A DNA stretch of 64,000 nt from Halorussus limi (GTDB lineage: Archaea; Halobacteriota; Halobacteria; Halobacteriales; Haladaptataceae), in the NCBI RefSeq assembly GCF_023238205.1, contig NZ_CP096659.1:682001-746000 (forward strand), read 5' to 3'. Of the stretch, positions 1 through 9,055 are shown piece by piece. Made by a program: the position numbers and the translations under genes. The stretch's first letter is position 1, and every line of letters begins with the position of its first letter. Under the pieces are notes generated by a model. That model saw only the letters and a program-made list of their open reading frames with translations, searched no databases and was not told the DNA's origin.

Positions 1-368
1 AGGTGCTTGGCCAGCACCGGGGCGCCCCCGGAACCGGTGCCACCACCCATCCCCGCGACGATGAGGAACGCGTCGACTTCGTGGACGGGGATGTTGTCGA
101 TAGCCCCCTGAACTTCGTCGATGTCCTCCTCGGCGATTTCCGCGCCAAGTTCGTTGTCTGCTCCGACGCCGTGACCTTTCACTCGGGATTGACCAATCAG
201 GACACGATTGTCCTGGGGAACCTCGTTGAGTCCCATCAGGTCGGCCTTCGCGGAATTAACCGCGACTGCCGACCGGACGATGTCGCTTCCAGTTCGCTGG
301 TCGTATTCCAGGAACTTGTCCACGATTTTCCCACCGGCCTGCCCGAAACCAATCATTGCAAGCTTCAT
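1..368 (-). CDS. cetZ: CetZ tubulin-like protein (5' part only)
   Basis: This is the first 122 residues of a CetZ-family tubulin/FtsZ-like GTPase; the rest lies beyond the window edge. It begins MKLAMIGFGQAGGK, and the tubulin signature GGGTGSGG sits near residue 108. CetZ proteins polymerise with GTP and control cell shape and motility in haloarchaea. The N-terminal part is very similar to the complete CetZ at 48052, differing mostly by conservative changes, so the two are paralogs. The start is the only ATG giving the canonical CetZ N-terminus. The upstream neighbour on the same strand is an SDR gene 270 bp away. Which CetZ subfamily it belongs to cannot be decided from the fragment. Confidence 0.9.
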   Translation of the reverse strand, partial: MKLAMIGFGQAGGKIVDKFLEYDQRTGSDIVRSAVAVNSAKADLMGLNEVPQDNRVLIGQSRVKGHGVGADNELGAEIAEEDIDEVQGAIDNIPVHEVDAFLIVAGMGGGTGSGGAPVLAKH

Positions 369-410
369 TTTCCGGACCGTACTCCGTTGGGAGAAACACA
401 GCCACGAAGG

Positions 411-421
411 GGTGATAATCC
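411..421 (-). promoter_or_regulatory. Possible TATA element for the first cetZ
   Basis: On the minus strand an A/T-rich stretch (AAGGATTATC-like) lies about 45 nt upstream of the cetZ ATG at 368, which would give a short leader of roughly 20 nt. A second A/T-rich block at 531-545 (minus CAATAAACTTAAAAG) is an alternative that would give a leader near 140 nt. Neither has been shown to be functional. Confidence 0.3.
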
Positions 422-580
422 TTTTGGTCCGTTCCACGACCACCGGAAATGGCGTATTACGCCTAATCACCCGACGATAACCGGACATTTCCGGGTGTGA
501 AGGACCACCACCAGCTGGCGGACATGTCCTTTTAAGTTTATTGCCGAGCAGACGTATTTGATAACTGGACGGTCGAAACG

Positions 581-611
581 CGTCTGACTGGCGTCTGACT
601 GGCGTCAGACG
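581..611. repeat. Short direct repeat plus perfect inverted repeat
   Basis: CGTCTGACTGG occurs twice in tandem (581-591, 592-602). The second copy forms a perfect 8-bp inverted repeat with GTCAGACG (592-599 and 604-611, 4-nt loop). It lies between the stop of the SDR gene and the cetZ start, both on the minus strand. It could be a terminator stem for the SDR gene or a protein-binding site; no T-run follows it. Confidence 0.55.
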
Positions 612-637
612 GCGATTCGCGTGAGCGCCCGGCGAGG

Positions 638-1522
638 CTACCGATTCGAGACGCCGAGATAGGCCCCGAGCGTCGTCAAATCGCCGGTCTCGACGCCGAA
701 CGCGTCGATGTCGTTGTCCGAGACCGTGTTGTCGAACTTCAGGGAGCGATACTGGTCGCTCCCGAACGGGACGAACGGAATCGAGTCGGCCGCGGTCAGG
801 CCGATGCGCGCGAGCGACATCGGAAGCGGGAGGACCGTGACCGACTTCCCCTCCGCACGGTAGGCGAGGCGAGTCACGTCGGCCAGCGTCAGCACCTCCG
901 GGCCGCCGATTTCGTAGGTCTCGCCGTCGTGGGTCTCCTCGACGCACGCGGCGAGCATCGGCGCGATGTCACCGACCCAAATCGGCTGAAAGCGCGTGCG
1001 GCCGCCGCCGGGCAGTGCCGTGACGTACGGCGTCGTCAGGACCTTCGTGAACGAGACGAACTCCCCGCCCTCGCCGAAGACGACCGACGGCCGGACGATA
1101 GTGGTCGCCAACGCGGCGTCCTCGACGACTTGCTCGGCCTGTCCCTTCGAGCGCAGGTACTCGGTCGGTGCGGTCGGGTCGGCGTCGAGCGCGCTCATCT
1201 GGACGATTTTCCGAACGTCGTGGTCCTCGGCCGCCTCTACGACGTTCTGCGTACCTCCGAGGTGGACTTTCATGTGAGAAGTTCCCCCGGAGGGTTTGAA
1301 CAGCGGCGAGAGCGCGACGAGGTTGACGACCGCGTCCTGTCCCTCGAACGCGCCCTCGATAGAGTCGTAGGCCGTCACGTCGCCGCGGACGCGTTCGACG
1401 CTCGCCGGAAGGTCGGCCTCGTCGGGGTCGCGCGCCAACACGGTCACGTCGTGGTCGTCGTCCAGTTCGCGCACGAGATTCGTTCCGATGAACCCGGTTC
1501 CGCCCGCTACGAGAATGTTCAT
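638..1522 (-). CDS. NDUFA9-like atypical SDR, NAD(P)-binding epimerase-family protein
   Basis: The 294-residue protein has a Rossmann fold starting VAGGTGFIGTNL (Gly-rich dinucleotide site, residues 5-16). It resembles the atypical short-chain dehydrogenases related to complex I subunit NDUFA9 and NmrA. The classical YxxxK pair is replaced by EYLRSKGQAE near residue 122, which retains Y and K. Motifs such as VRPSVVFGEGGEFV and FQPIWVGDIA are characteristic of the NDUFA9-like subgroup. Substrate is unknown; haloarchaeal members are often annotated as complex I NAD(P)-binding proteins, but there is no complex I gene in this window. It is transcribed alone, toward cetZ. Confidence 0.8.
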   Translation of the reverse strand: MNILVAGGTGFIGTNLVRELDDDHDVTVLARDPDEADLPASVERVRGDVTAYDSIEGAFEGQDAVVNLVALSPLFKPSGGTSHMKVHLGGTQNVVEAAEDHDVRKIVQMSALDADPTAPTEYLRSKGQAEQVVEDAALATTIVRPSVVFGEGGEFVSFTKVLTTPYVTALPGGGRTRFQPIWVGDIAPMLAACVEETHDGETYEIGGPEVLTLADVTRLAYRAEGKSVTVLPLPMSLARIGLTAADSIPFVPFGSDQYRSLKFDNTVSDNDIDAFGVETGDLTTLGAYLGVSNR

Positions 1523-1672
1523 GTCCGAGATAAGTACCGTCGGAAAGTAAAACTAACTGCCGCAGGCCGCGTCTCGGAACTCTTGTAGACTGCGCCCCGA
1601 ACTCTCGCGAACTCCGTCTCGGGACTCCCGCGGAGCGTCGGCGGCGCGGCGTTGACAGGACCGACCCGCAGG

Positions 1673-1682
1673 TCTTTATACC
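1673..1682 (+). promoter_or_regulatory. TATA-like box of tmk
   Basis: TCTTTATACC lies about 26-30 nt upstream of the tmk ATG at 1704, the spacing expected for a leaderless haloarchaeal transcript. No Shine-Dalgarno sequence is visible. Confidence 0.6.
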
Positions 1683-1703
1683 GAGCCGAGACCACCTCCG
1701 AGT

Positions 1704-2297
1704 ATGCTCATCACGCTGGAGGGTCTCGACGGGAGCGGCAAGACGACCGTCTGGGAGGTCCTGAGCGAGGAGTTCCCCGAGTTCGTCTTCACCCGCGAAC
1801 CGACCGACTCGTGGTACGGCGACGCGGTGAACCGCTCGATTTCGGACGACGACGCCGACTCGCTGGCCGAACTCTTCCTCTACACCGCAGACCACGCCGC
1901 CCACCTCTCGGAGACGGTCCGACCCGCGCTCGAAGACGGGAAGGTGGTCGTCTCCGACCGCTACTCCGACTCGCGGTACGCCTATCAGGCGGTCAGCATC
2001 GAGGGGCAGGTCAAGCGCCCGCTGGAGTACATCCGGGGCGTCCACCAGCCGTGGACCCGGCCGCCGGACGCGACGCTCTACTTCGACGTGGACCCCGAGA
2101 CGGGCGCGGCCCGGAGCGGTGCGACGAACAAGTTCGAGCAGGCCGCGTTCCTGAGTCAGGTCCAGTCGAACTACGAGCGACTCCGCAGCGCCGAACCCGA
2201 GCGGTTCGTCCGCATCGACGCCTCGCGCTCGCCCGAGGAGGTCATCGACTCGGCGGTGGACGTGGTCGAGCGCCTGCTCGCCGACCGCGACGAATAG
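1704..2297 (+). CDS. tmk: Thymidylate kinase
   Basis: The 197-residue dTMP kinase converts dTMP to dTDP with ATP in the cytoplasm, a step in DNA precursor synthesis. It has the P-loop GLDGSGKTT at residues 7-15, the acceptor-site motif [11 protein letters not shown] (about residues 90-100) and a C-terminal lid region. Length is normal for the family. The start is fixed by the family N-terminus [10 protein letters not shown] and by the TATA-like box upstream. A small membrane-protein gene follows after 30 bp and may be co-transcribed. Confidence 0.95.
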   Translation: MLITLEGLDGSGKTTVWEVLSEEFPEFVFTREPTDSWYGDAVNRSISDDDADSLAELFLYTADHAAHLSETVRPALEDGKVVVSDRYSDSRYAYQAVSIEGQVKRPLEYIRGVHQPWTRPPDATLYFDVDPETGAARSGATNKFEQAAFLSQVQSNYERLRSAEPERFVRIDASRSPEEVIDSAVDVVERLLADRDE

Positions 2298-2327
2298 CCT
2301 TTGTCACTCGGTGACGTAAGTCGGGCC

Positions 2328-2762
2328 ATGGCAGACGAGGACGCCGGTCGGACCGGTCCCCGCGAGAGTCGGCGCGAACGCGACGAGGAACCCGGCTTCC
2401 GGTTCTCGCTCCCGCCGATGGTGCTCCCGGATATGAAACTCCCCGAGCGCATCCGCCTCGTGTTTCCGGTTCCGGACCCGCCGGAGAAGGTCTCCCGGCC
2501 GGCCCGAATCGAGGTCACGTGGGTCCTGCTCGCGGTCGTTCTCGCGGACGCGCTCGACGCCGCCGCGGTCCTCGCGGCCGGCCCCGAGACGCTCGCGTGG
2601 GCGCGGGCGGCGGTCGGCGTCCTCGCCGCCGCGGTGCTCGTCGGGGGTCCGGGACTGCTCTACGCGTGGGAACTGGTCGCGATTCTGGGCGGACTGGGGT
2701 GGCTCTCGGTCGCGCCCACGCTGACCGCGTTAGTTCTCGCGCGACTCCTCCCCTCGCAGTAG
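2328..2762 (+). CDS. Small haloarchaeal membrane protein of unknown function
   Basis: The 144-residue protein has a charged N-terminal half ([10 protein letters not shown], many Arg/Glu) followed by three or four hydrophobic segments from about residue 60 ([33 protein letters not shown] and a C-terminal pair). No catalytic motif is visible. I chose the ATG at 2328 because the upstream TTG (2301) lies only 4 bases after the tmk stop and adds a non-conserved-looking leader. It lies between tmk and deoC on the same strand. Function is unknown. Confidence 0.7.
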   Translation: MADEDAGRTGPRESRRERDEEPGFRFSLPPMVLPDMKLPERIRLVFPVPDPPEKVSRPARIEVTWVLLAVVLADALDAAAVLAAGPETLAWARAAVGVLAAAVLVGGPGLLYAWELVAILGGLGWLSVAPTLTALVLARLLPSQ

Positions 2763-2800
2763 GCGGCTTCTCCACTGGGACGTTCCCCCGCGGACAATCG

Positions 2801-2809
2801 CCTTTTTAC
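2801..2809 (+). promoter_or_regulatory. TATA-like box of deoC
   Basis: GCCTTTTTACC lies about 28 nt upstream of the deoC ATG (2834), consistent with a leaderless transcript independent of the upstream gene. Confidence 0.5.
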
Positions 2810-2833
2810 CGCCGCGACGTCTCACCTCCACGT

Positions 2834-3475
2834 ATGAACGACGCGGAACTCGCCGCCAAGATAGACCACACCGTCCTCGGACCGGAGACCACCCTCGCCG
2901 ACGTGGAGGAAGTCCTCGACGCGGCCGCCGAGTACGGCATGAACGCCTGCATCCCGCCGTGCTACGTCGCCGAGGCCGACGAGTACGCCCCGGAGACCAC
3001 CCTCGCCACGGTAATCGGCTTCCCGCACGGCCAGAACGCCACCTCGGCCAAGCGCGAGGAGGCCGTCATCGCCTACGAGGACGGCGCGGACGAGATAGAC
3101 ATGGTCGCCAACATCGGCCGACTGAAGGCCGGAGACACCGAGACCGTCCGAGCGGACATCGAAGAGGTCGTCGCCGCGGTGCCGATTCCGGTCAAGGTCA
3201 TCATCGAAACCGCGCTGCTGACCGACGACGAGAAGCGCGCCGCCTGCGAGGCCGCCGAGCGCGCGGACGCCGCGTTCGTCAAGACATCGACCGGGTTCGC
3301 CGACGGCGGCGCGGAGGTCCCGGACGTGGAACTGATGAGCGAGTACCTTCCGGTGAAAGCCAGCGGCGGCGTCGGGAACTACGAGCAGGCGAAAGCGATG
3401 TTCGACGCCGGGGCCGAACGCATCGGCGCGAGTTCGGGCGTCGAAATCGTCGAGGACTTCCGGCGAAACTACTGA
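2834..3475 (+). CDS. deoC: Deoxyribose-phosphate aldolase
   Basis: The 213-residue class I aldolase cleaves 2-deoxyribose-5-phosphate to glyceraldehyde-3-phosphate and acetaldehyde in deoxynucleoside catabolism. The Schiff-base lysine is in FVKTSTGF (about residue 147) and the second conserved lysine in PVKASGG (about residue 173). The family start AAKIDHTVL is present. The size is typical for archaeal DeoC. The ATG at 2834 gives the conserved N-terminus, and a TATA-like box lies 28 nt upstream. The ribose-1,5-bisphosphate isomerase gene at 24814 is another part of nucleoside salvage in this genome. Confidence 0.95.
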   Translation: MNDAELAAKIDHTVLGPETTLADVEEVLDAAAEYGMNACIPPCYVAEADEYAPETTLATVIGFPHGQNATSAKREEAVIAYEDGADEIDMVANIGRLKAGDTETVRADIEEVVAAVPIPVKVIIETALLTDDEKRAACEAAERADAAFVKTSTGFADGGAEVPDVELMSEYLPVKASGGVGNYEQAKAMFDAGAERIGASSGVEIVEDFRRNY

Positions 3476-3499
3476 CGCGGCAGACTCGCTCCCGTCGAA

Positions 3500-4708
3500 C
3501 TACGGTTCTTCGAGCGCGTGCAGTCGGTTCTGCTTCTCCGACGGCGCGGTGTAGGCGTAGAGTCGTCCGTCGGCGACCGTCACGCCTTCTCGGACGCGAC
3601 CGCCGAGGTCGGTCTTCCAGCGGCGAGCGCCCCACCGCACGCCGCCGACGCTGTTCCCGCCGCCGGTCTTCACGGCGTGAACTCGGCCCGACTCGTCGCC
3701 GACGTAGACCGTGTCGTCGGCGACCGCCGGAGCGCAGTTGGCGTTGTCCGGCGTCGAGACCGTCCAGTCGGTCTCGCCGGAGTCGGCGTCGATGGCCAGC
3801 AGACTGTCGCCGTCGGTGGCGAACACTCGACCGTCGGCGACCGCGAGGTGGTGGTCGCTGAACGCGCGACTCTCGCTCGTCCACTCGACCGCGCCAGCGT
3901 CCTCCGTCGAGAGTTTGTGGACTCTACCGCCGAACGGCAGAACGTAGACGCTCCGGCCCACGACCGCCGGAGCGACCTCGAGCATGCCGGGAACTTTCTG
4001 TCGCCACGCGCCCCCGCCGTCGTCCTTCGAGAGGGCGTACACCTCCCCACCCTCGGTCGCCACGTAGAGGAGGGAGCTGTTTTTCGGAACCGCGAGCGGC
4101 GCGACCACGTGGCCGAACAGTTCCGTGCGCCAGTACTCGGTCCCCGCTTCGAGGTCGAAGCAGTGAATCCACCCCTCGGTGGTCGAGACGAAGGCCCGGC
4201 GACCGTCGCGGCCGAGACGGGGCGCGCCCGAGACCTCACCGCGGGTCGGGAACTCGCGTCGCTTCTCGCCGGTCGCGGCGTCCAGAATCCGGAGCGTCTC
4301 GGCGTTGCCGCCGGAGACGTAAACCCGACCGTCGCGGACCGTCGGGGCCGACCACAGCGCCATCGTCTTCCCGTCGTCGAACGTGTGGGACCAGACCTCG
4401 CTCCCGTCGGCGGCGGCCAGACAGAGCAGGTCGTCGCCCGAGGCGACGTACACTCGGTCGTCGGCGACGACGGGCGGGGCCGCCGCCGAGGAGATATCGG
4501 CGGTCCAGCGCTCGCGGACGCCCGACTCGGGACCGCGACCCTTCGGGTTGTAGCCGGTGTTCGCGCCGTCGTGAGCGAGCGTCGGCCAGTCGGTCGCGTC
4601 GCCCGCGGCGTCGGCGGCGTCGTCGTAGTCGCTCTCGCCGGTACAGCCGACTATCGCGACGGTTCCGGCCGACGCGACGCCGGCGAGATAGCGTCGTCTG
4701 GAGGGCAT
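3500..4708 (-). CDS. PQQ-like beta-propeller lipoprotein, probably Tat-exported
   Basis: The 402-residue protein starts MPSRRRYLAG, a twin-arginine-type signal, followed by a hydrophobic stretch and a lipobox ending VGC at Cys22. It is therefore probably a membrane-anchored lipoprotein outside the cell. The rest is built of repeated blades of the PQQ/outer-membrane-assembly type, with recurring DDRVYVASGD, DGRVYVSGG and DDTVYVGDESG motifs, i.e. a seven- or eight-bladed propeller. Such haloarchaeal proteins are often called BamB-like, but no Bam complex exists in archaea, so the role is unknown. It is convergent with deoC and 24 bp from it. Confidence 0.85.
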   Translation of the reverse strand: MPSRRRYLAGVASAGTVAIVGCTGESDYDDAADAAGDATDWPTLAHDGANTGYNPKGRGPESGVRERWTADISSAAAPPVVADDRVYVASGDDLLCLAAADGSEVWSHTFDDGKTMALWSAPTVRDGRVYVSGGNAETLRILDAATGEKRREFPTRGEVSGAPRLGRDGRRAFVSTTEGWIHCFDLEAGTEYWRTELFGHVVAPLAVPKNSSLLYVATEGGEVYALSKDDGGGAWRQKVPGMLEVAPAVVGRSVYVLPFGGRVHKLSTEDAGAVEWTSESRAFSDHHLAVADGRVFATDGDSLLAIDADSGETDWTVSTPDNANCAPAVADDTVYVGDESGRVHAVKTGGGNSVGGVRWGARRWKTDLGGRVREGVTVADGRLYAYTAPSEKQNRLHALEEP

Positions 4709-4771
4709 GGCTCGGTGTTCAGACCGTCGTTACAAATGTCTTACCGGTCGCCGCCGACGTGAGCTACCCAT

Positions 4772-5881
4772 TCAGTCGTCCGCGGGGCGTTCGTCCTCGA
4801 CGGAGTCCTCTCGGTCGGCGGACCGTTCCCCGCCCGCAGGTTCCGCCGTGTCCCACTGGAGCGTGACCGTCCAGCGGCGCTCGTCGCCGTCGGCGGTCCG
4901 GTACTCGACCAGTTCCACGTCGCCGTCCGGGCGCGGTCGTCGCCGCCCGCCGTCGCCGGTGGCCGGGCGCATCCCGTCGTGGCGACCGGCGAGTTCGTTC
5001 CGGAGGTCCGCGAGGTAGTCGGCGAGTTCGTCGCGGTCCAGCGTCTCCTCGCGCCGGGTCTCGTGGCTGGTCGCTCCGCGTCCCACGCCGCCGGGTTTCC
5101 CCGAGGAGTGGTCGCCGACCACGGCGTTGATGACCGCGCCGAGCAAGAGGACCAGTCCGGAGAAGTAGAGGTACGTCACCACGAGGACGACGCTCCCGAA
5201 GAAGCCCCCCGAACCGGGGTCCTTGAACGCGAGGTACACCTGAAACACGCCCTGTAGCGCCGCCCATCCGACCGCGGCGACCACGACGCCCGGCAGCACG
5301 TCGTCGAGTCCGACCTCGGTGTCGGGGAACCGGTAGTACATCGGGAGGAAGGCGACGACGAGTCCCGCGGCGAGCACGAGCGGCGTCAGGACTCCGACGT
5401 ACGGAATCGTGTCCGAGAAGCGAGCGAACGCGGTCGTGAGACCGATGGTCGAGACGACGGCGACGAGCAGCGCGACGAAGACGACGACGCCGTCCTTCAA
5501 CTGGTCGAGCGGGGAGTTTCGGCTCTCGGTCTCGTAAATCTCGGAGAACGCGGTGTCGAGGCCCCGGAATATCTTGAGCGTCCCCCAGACGAGGACGACG
5601 AGACCGACGAACGACGCCCCGGCGACCGACGACTCGCCCCGGAATATCTGGCGGACCACGTCCGCTATCGGGCCGGGGAGCCAGTTTCCGGCGACGGCGA
5701 CGATTCGCGCTTCGAGGCCGCCGCCGAACACCGAGACGACCAGTAGGAGTAACAGGAGCATCGGCGCGAGCGAGACGAAGGCGTTGTACGCGATACCCGC
5801 CGCCATGAAGGTCACGTTCTTCTCCGAGAAGTCCTCGTACACCCGCTTCGCGACGGTCCGTCCCCGCGCAATCCTCCCCAT
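4772..5881 (-). CDS. YihY/UPF0761 family membrane protein
   Basis: The 369-residue integral membrane protein belongs to the YihY (BrkB) family, with about six transmembrane helices (residues 25-300) including FMAAGIAYNAFVSLAPMLL, the family hallmark. A charged cytoplasmic tail of about 90 residues rich in Asp/Glu/Arg follows. The old link of this family to RNase BN is an error, and its transport substrate is unknown. I chose the ATG at 5881 (MGRIARG) because the 16 residues gained by starting at 5929 are unlike the family. Confidence 0.8.
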   Translation of the reverse strand: MGRIARGRTVAKRVYEDFSEKNVTFMAAGIAYNAFVSLAPMLLLLLLVVSVFGGGLEARIVAVAGNWLPGPIADVVRQIFRGESSVAGASFVGLVVLVWGTLKIFRGLDTAFSEIYETESRNSPLDQLKDGVVVFVALLVAVVSTIGLTTAFARFSDTIPYVGVLTPLVLAAGLVVAFLPMYYRFPDTEVGLDDVLPGVVVAAVGWAALQGVFQVYLAFKDPGSGGFFGSVVLVVTYLYFSGLVLLLGAVINAVVGDHSSGKPGGVGRGATSHETRREETLDRDELADYLADLRNELAGRHDGMRPATGDGGRRRPRPDGDVELVEYRTADGDERRWTVTLQWDTAEPAGGERSADREDSVEDERPADD

Positions 5882-5945
5882 GGTCGAACTCCGGGCGTCG
5901 GCCAAAAAACTCGCACGGCCGGTCGTCACACGAACGAAAAGAGTC

Positions 5946-6716
5946 TCAGTCGTCGTCGCCCGAGGGCGACCCCTGACTCTGTTCGGAGGACATGCTCGAT
6001 GCGCTGCTCCGAGCGGTGCCCGCCCAGCGGTTCATGTTGTTGGCGATGTAGTCCTTGCTCCCCCATCCGAAGCCGACGCCGATGGCGAGCGCGAGACCCG
6101 CTGCGAGTCCCCACGCCATCGCCTGCGCGAAGATGTAGAGCAACTGCACGTCGATGCCCATCGTGTCGAGTCCGATGACGACCGCGGTGAAGTACAGGAA
6201 CATCCGGACGCCCGTCGCGAAGTACCGGGTGTACGCCGACTGGGTCGCTGCCCGGGTCCGAGTGATGGCGTCGCCGATGAAGTCCGAGACGATGAACCCG
6301 CCGATGATGACCAGCAGTCCGGCGATGAACGCCGGCAAGTACGACACTGCGGTCGCGATCCACTCGGACAGAATCGGGATGGCGAGCGTGTTCGCCGCCG
6401 CGAGGATGGCCAGCGCGTAGACGAACCACGCCGTCACCGACCCGAGGAAGTTCGACAGCGCGTCGGGCGAGTCGCCCATCATCCGGCCGAGGGGCGTGCC
6501 CTTCGCACTCCTGTCGAGTCCGGCCTTGTCGGCGACTGTCGAGATGACGCCGCCGAGTACTTTGCCGACTATCCATCCGATGAGCAGGATGACGATAGCG
6601 CCGATGAGTCGCGGGAGCGCCGCGATTATCTCCGAGAGGGCGTTGCCGAGCCAACCCGGAAGGTTTCCGAACAGTTCTCCACCGTCCGCCTGAAGCAGCA
6701 CGTTTGGTACGTTCAT
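5946..6716 (-). CDS. MscS-like transmembrane protein without a soluble domain
   Basis: The 256-residue protein has four or five membrane helices and the conserved TM helix of the MscS family (PRLIGAIVILLIGWIVGKVL near residue 35). A pore-helix-like Gly/Ala-rich segment ending GLALAIGVGFGWGSKDYI lies near residue 205. It then ends in a short Ser/Asp-rich tail, so the MscS beta-domain and alpha/beta cage are absent. It may be a mechanosensitive-channel relative or a scaffold. ATG at 6716 (MNVPNVLLQ) is preferred over 6743. It is 64 bp upstream of the YihY gene on the same strand, and two membrane-stress proteins in tandem suggest an operon. Confidence 0.75.
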   Translation of the reverse strand: MNVPNVLLQADGGELFGNLPGWLGNALSEIIAALPRLIGAIVILLIGWIVGKVLGGVISTVADKAGLDRSAKGTPLGRMMGDSPDALSNFLGSVTAWFVYALAILAAANTLAIPILSEWIATAVSYLPAFIAGLLVIIGGFIVSDFIGDAITRTRAATQSAYTRYFATGVRMFLYFTAVVIGLDTMGIDVQLLYIFAQAMAWGLAAGLALAIGVGFGWGSKDYIANNMNRWAGTARSSASSMSSEQSQGSPSGDDD

Positions 6717-7161
6717 AGGTTCTCGCCGGATGAACTCCGGCAACAGGAACTTCGCGATTGTCGTAGTTTGTTCTTGGCCGCATACCGAGTCGCGGATTTC
6801 GGCGGTGTCGCGCCGGTTTTCGGAACTCGAACGCCGGGAGAGTTCGGTCGTGTCGGGAACGTGTCCGTTCGCCCGAGCGAGCGTGAACGGTACTGAAACG
6901 AGACGGAACTAACGCGAGGACGACACGACGACGGAATAAACCGGACAGAGGGGTTTCGCTACTCGGAGAATCGGACGGCGGGGAGAGCGCCGACGCTCGT
7001 CCGCGTCGCCGACCGACTTCTCGGATTTCCGGGTGCTATTCGGGACGCGCTGGCCGCGCCGAGGCGCCGGCGGACCGCCGGGGAACGTGTCCCGCACGTG
7101 GGAGGTGAAACGAACGTTTTCTACCGACGACAGGTGAGCGATTCCATCGCTCTGGCGGGAG
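6717..7161. other. Intergenic region without a recognisable gene
   Basis: About 450 bp of high-GC sequence between the MscS-like gene and a possible micro-ORF. I see only short open frames with Arg-rich translations that look like chance frames, and no tRNA. The segment next to the MscS-like gene should hold its promoter. The stretch around 7108-7130 is the least GC-rich part. Confidence 0.4.
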
Positions 7162-7299
7162 CTACCGTGCGAGACTCGTCACGCTCGCGGTTTCCAGCAG
7201 GAGCCAGCAGACGAACGCGGCGTCTTCGAGCCAGACGCTTCCCCTTCTGATGGCGGCGGTCGAGACGACGGCGACGACGAGCGAGGGACCGAGAGACAC
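7162..7299 (-). CDS. Possible 45-aa membrane micro-protein
   Basis: A GTG-initiated frame encodes a 45-residue hydrophobic peptide (SLGPSLVVAVVSTAAIRRG followed by a second hydrophobic stretch ending TASVTSLAR). It could span the membrane once or twice. It lies upstream of and divergent from the small membrane gene at 7398. There is no clear promoter or ribosome site and the start is weak, so it may be a chance frame or a gene remnant. Confidence 0.25.
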   Translation of the reverse strand: MSLGPSLVVAVVSTAAIRRGSVWLEDAAFVCWLLLETASVTSLAR

Positions 7300-7397
7300 G
7301 ACGGAAGCGGAAACGCCGGCGGACGGGTCGGTTGGGGGTCCGTCCGGCGACGAGTGCGACCAAAAACGTTAACTCCGTATTGAGACATTTGTCTGAT

Positions 7398-7616
7398 ATG
7401 TTCAGTAGTTCGGTCAGCGGTGTGGTTGACGCGGTACGAGAGTTGGACGACGTACCCGGCATCTCGCTGGTCGCTCTCGCGCTCGCGTTCCTCACCGTCG
7501 GATACGCCGGCGGGAGCGTGCTCGCCGGCGAACCGGTCGAATCGCAGGCGTGGCTGGTCGCGACCGTCCTCCCCTGTCTGGTGGCGGTGCTTGCGTTGCA
7601 CTCGGACGAGGCGTAG
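7398..7616 (+). CDS. Small membrane protein of unknown function
   Basis: The 72-residue protein (MFSSSVSGVVDAVREL...) has an amphipathic N-terminal segment and two transmembrane helices (ISLVALALAFLTVGYAGG and WLVATVLPCLVAVLAL). No family is recognised. The sequence just upstream (AACTCCGTATTGAGAC) is unusually A/T-rich for this region and is the likely promoter. The ATG at 7398 is chosen because an earlier start at 7332 would place a basic leader over the promoter. It precedes the methylthiotransferase gene by 99 bp. Confidence 0.6.
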   Translation: MFSSSVSGVVDAVRELDDVPGISLVALALAFLTVGYAGGSVLAGEPVESQAWLVATVLPCLVAVLALHSDEA

Positions 7617-7715
7617 CTGACCGGTCACAACCGTGAAGCGAACTGCTACGGCGGGTGGTCAGCAGGCTAATCCGTCGCGCTTTTGCCCGCGTAGCCGAAA
7701 GGCACGCACAAGCGA

Positions 7716-8966
7716 ATGGCCCGGTATCACATCGAAACCTACGGTTGTACGTCGAACCGGGGCGAGAGCCGCCAGATAGAGCGGCGGCTCCGCGACGCGG
7801 GCCATCACCGCGTCGAGGGTGCCGAGGAGGCCGACGTGGCCATCCTCAACACCTGCACGGTCGTCGAGAAGACCGAGCGAAACATGCTCCGGCGGGCCGA
7901 GGAGTTGGGCGACGAGACCGCGGACCTCATCGTCACGGGTTGCATGGCGCTCGCGCAGGGCGAGGAGTTCCGCGACGCCGACGTGGACGCCGACGTTATC
8001 CACTGGGACGAGGTTCCCGAGGCGGTCACGAACGGCGAGTGTCCGACGACGACGCCCGACGCCGAGCCGATTCTCGACGGCGTCATCGGCATCCTCCCCA
8101 TCGCTCGCGGCTGTATGTCCGACTGCTCGTACTGCATCACGAAGAAGGCGACCGGCAAAATCGACTCGCCGCCGGTTGAGGAGAACGTCGAGAAAGCCCG
8201 CGCGCTGGTCCACGCGGGCGCGAAGGAACTCCGAATCACCGGACAGGACACCGGGGTCTACGGGTGGGACGACGGCGAGCGCAAGTTGCACGAACTGCTC
8301 GACCGAATCTGCGACATCGAGGGCGACTTCCGAGTCCGCGTCGGGATGGCGAACCCGAAGGGCGTCCACGGCATCCGCGAGGAACTCGCCGAGGTGTTCG
8401 CCGAGAACGAGAAGTTGTACAACTTCATCCACGCGCCGGTCCAGTCGGGGTCCGACGACGTGCTGGGCGACATGCGCCGCCAGCATCAGGTCAGCGAGTA
8501 CGTCGAAATCGTCGAGACGTTCGACGAGTATCTGGACTACTGGACGCTCTCGACCGACTTCATCGTCGGCTTCCCGACCGAGGAGGAGGAGGACCACGCC
8601 CAGAGCATGGCGCTGCTGCGCGAGACCCGCCCGGAGAAGATAAACGTCACGCGCTTCTCGAAGCGGCCCGGTACGGACGCCGCGGACATGAAGGGACTGG
8701 GCGGACAGGTCAAGAAGGACCGCTCGAAGGCGATGACCGACCTGAAGATGGACGTGGTCGCCGAGGCGTACGACGACATGGTCGGCGAGACGCACGAGGT
8801 GCTGGTCGTCGAGGAGGGGACCGGCGACTCCGTGAAGTGCTACGACGAAGCGTATCGACAGGTCATCGTCCAGAACGCCGACGACCACGGCGTCGAGGTC
8901 GGCGACTTCGTGGACGTGGAGATTACGGGCCACAGCACGGTGTACGCCTTCGGCGAACCGGTCTGA
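7716..8966 (+). CDS. tRNA t6A37 methylthiotransferase (archaeal/eukaryotic type)
   Basis: The 416-residue radical-SAM enzyme inserts a methylthio group into threonylcarbamoyl-A37 of tRNA (CDKAL1/MtaB type). The N-terminal MTTase domain has its three cluster cysteines in YGCTS (C11), NTCTV (about C47) and TGCMA (about C76). The radical-SAM cluster motif is GCMSDCSYC (about residues 132-140). A C-terminal TRAM domain covers the last 65 residues (HEVLVVEEG...HSTVYAFGEPV). The motif order and size match the archaeal family. It is a single gene, convergent with the CDF gene. Confidence 0.93.
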   Translation: MARYHIETYGCTSNRGESRQIERRLRDAGHHRVEGAEEADVAILNTCTVVEKTERNMLRRAEELGDETADLIVTGCMALAQGEEFRDADVDADVIHWDEVPEAVTNGECPTTTPDAEPILDGVIGILPIARGCMSDCSYCITKKATGKIDSPPVEENVEKARALVHAGAKELRITGQDTGVYGWDDGERKLHELLDRICDIEGDFRVRVGMANPKGVHGIREELAEVFAENEKLYNFIHAPVQSGSDDVLGDMRRQHQVSEYVEIVETFDEYLDYWTLSTDFIVGFPTEEEEDHAQSMALLRETRPEKINVTRFSKRPGTDAADMKGLGGQVKKDRSKAMTDLKMDVVAEAYDDMVGETHEVLVVEEGTGDSVKCYDEAYRQVIVQNADDHGVEVGDFVDVEITGHSTVYAFGEPV

Positions 8967-9055
8967 CGGACTCGACCCCGATACAGCAATACACAGACAC
9001 GCTTGAGCAAGGTAGCGGTTTCTTCGTGACGGGGCGCTTTCTCTCGCCCGCCCGA

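Noticed and set aside
969-2045. A long minus-strand open frame across the SDR and thymidylate kinase genes.
   Set aside because: It overlaps two well-supported genes in other frames, its translation is Arg/Pro-rich and shows no family; such shadows are common in high-GC DNA.
6909-7097. A 62-codon frame on the minus strand after the MscS-like gene.
   Set aside because: Arg-rich, with no start context, no promoter and no protein-like composition.
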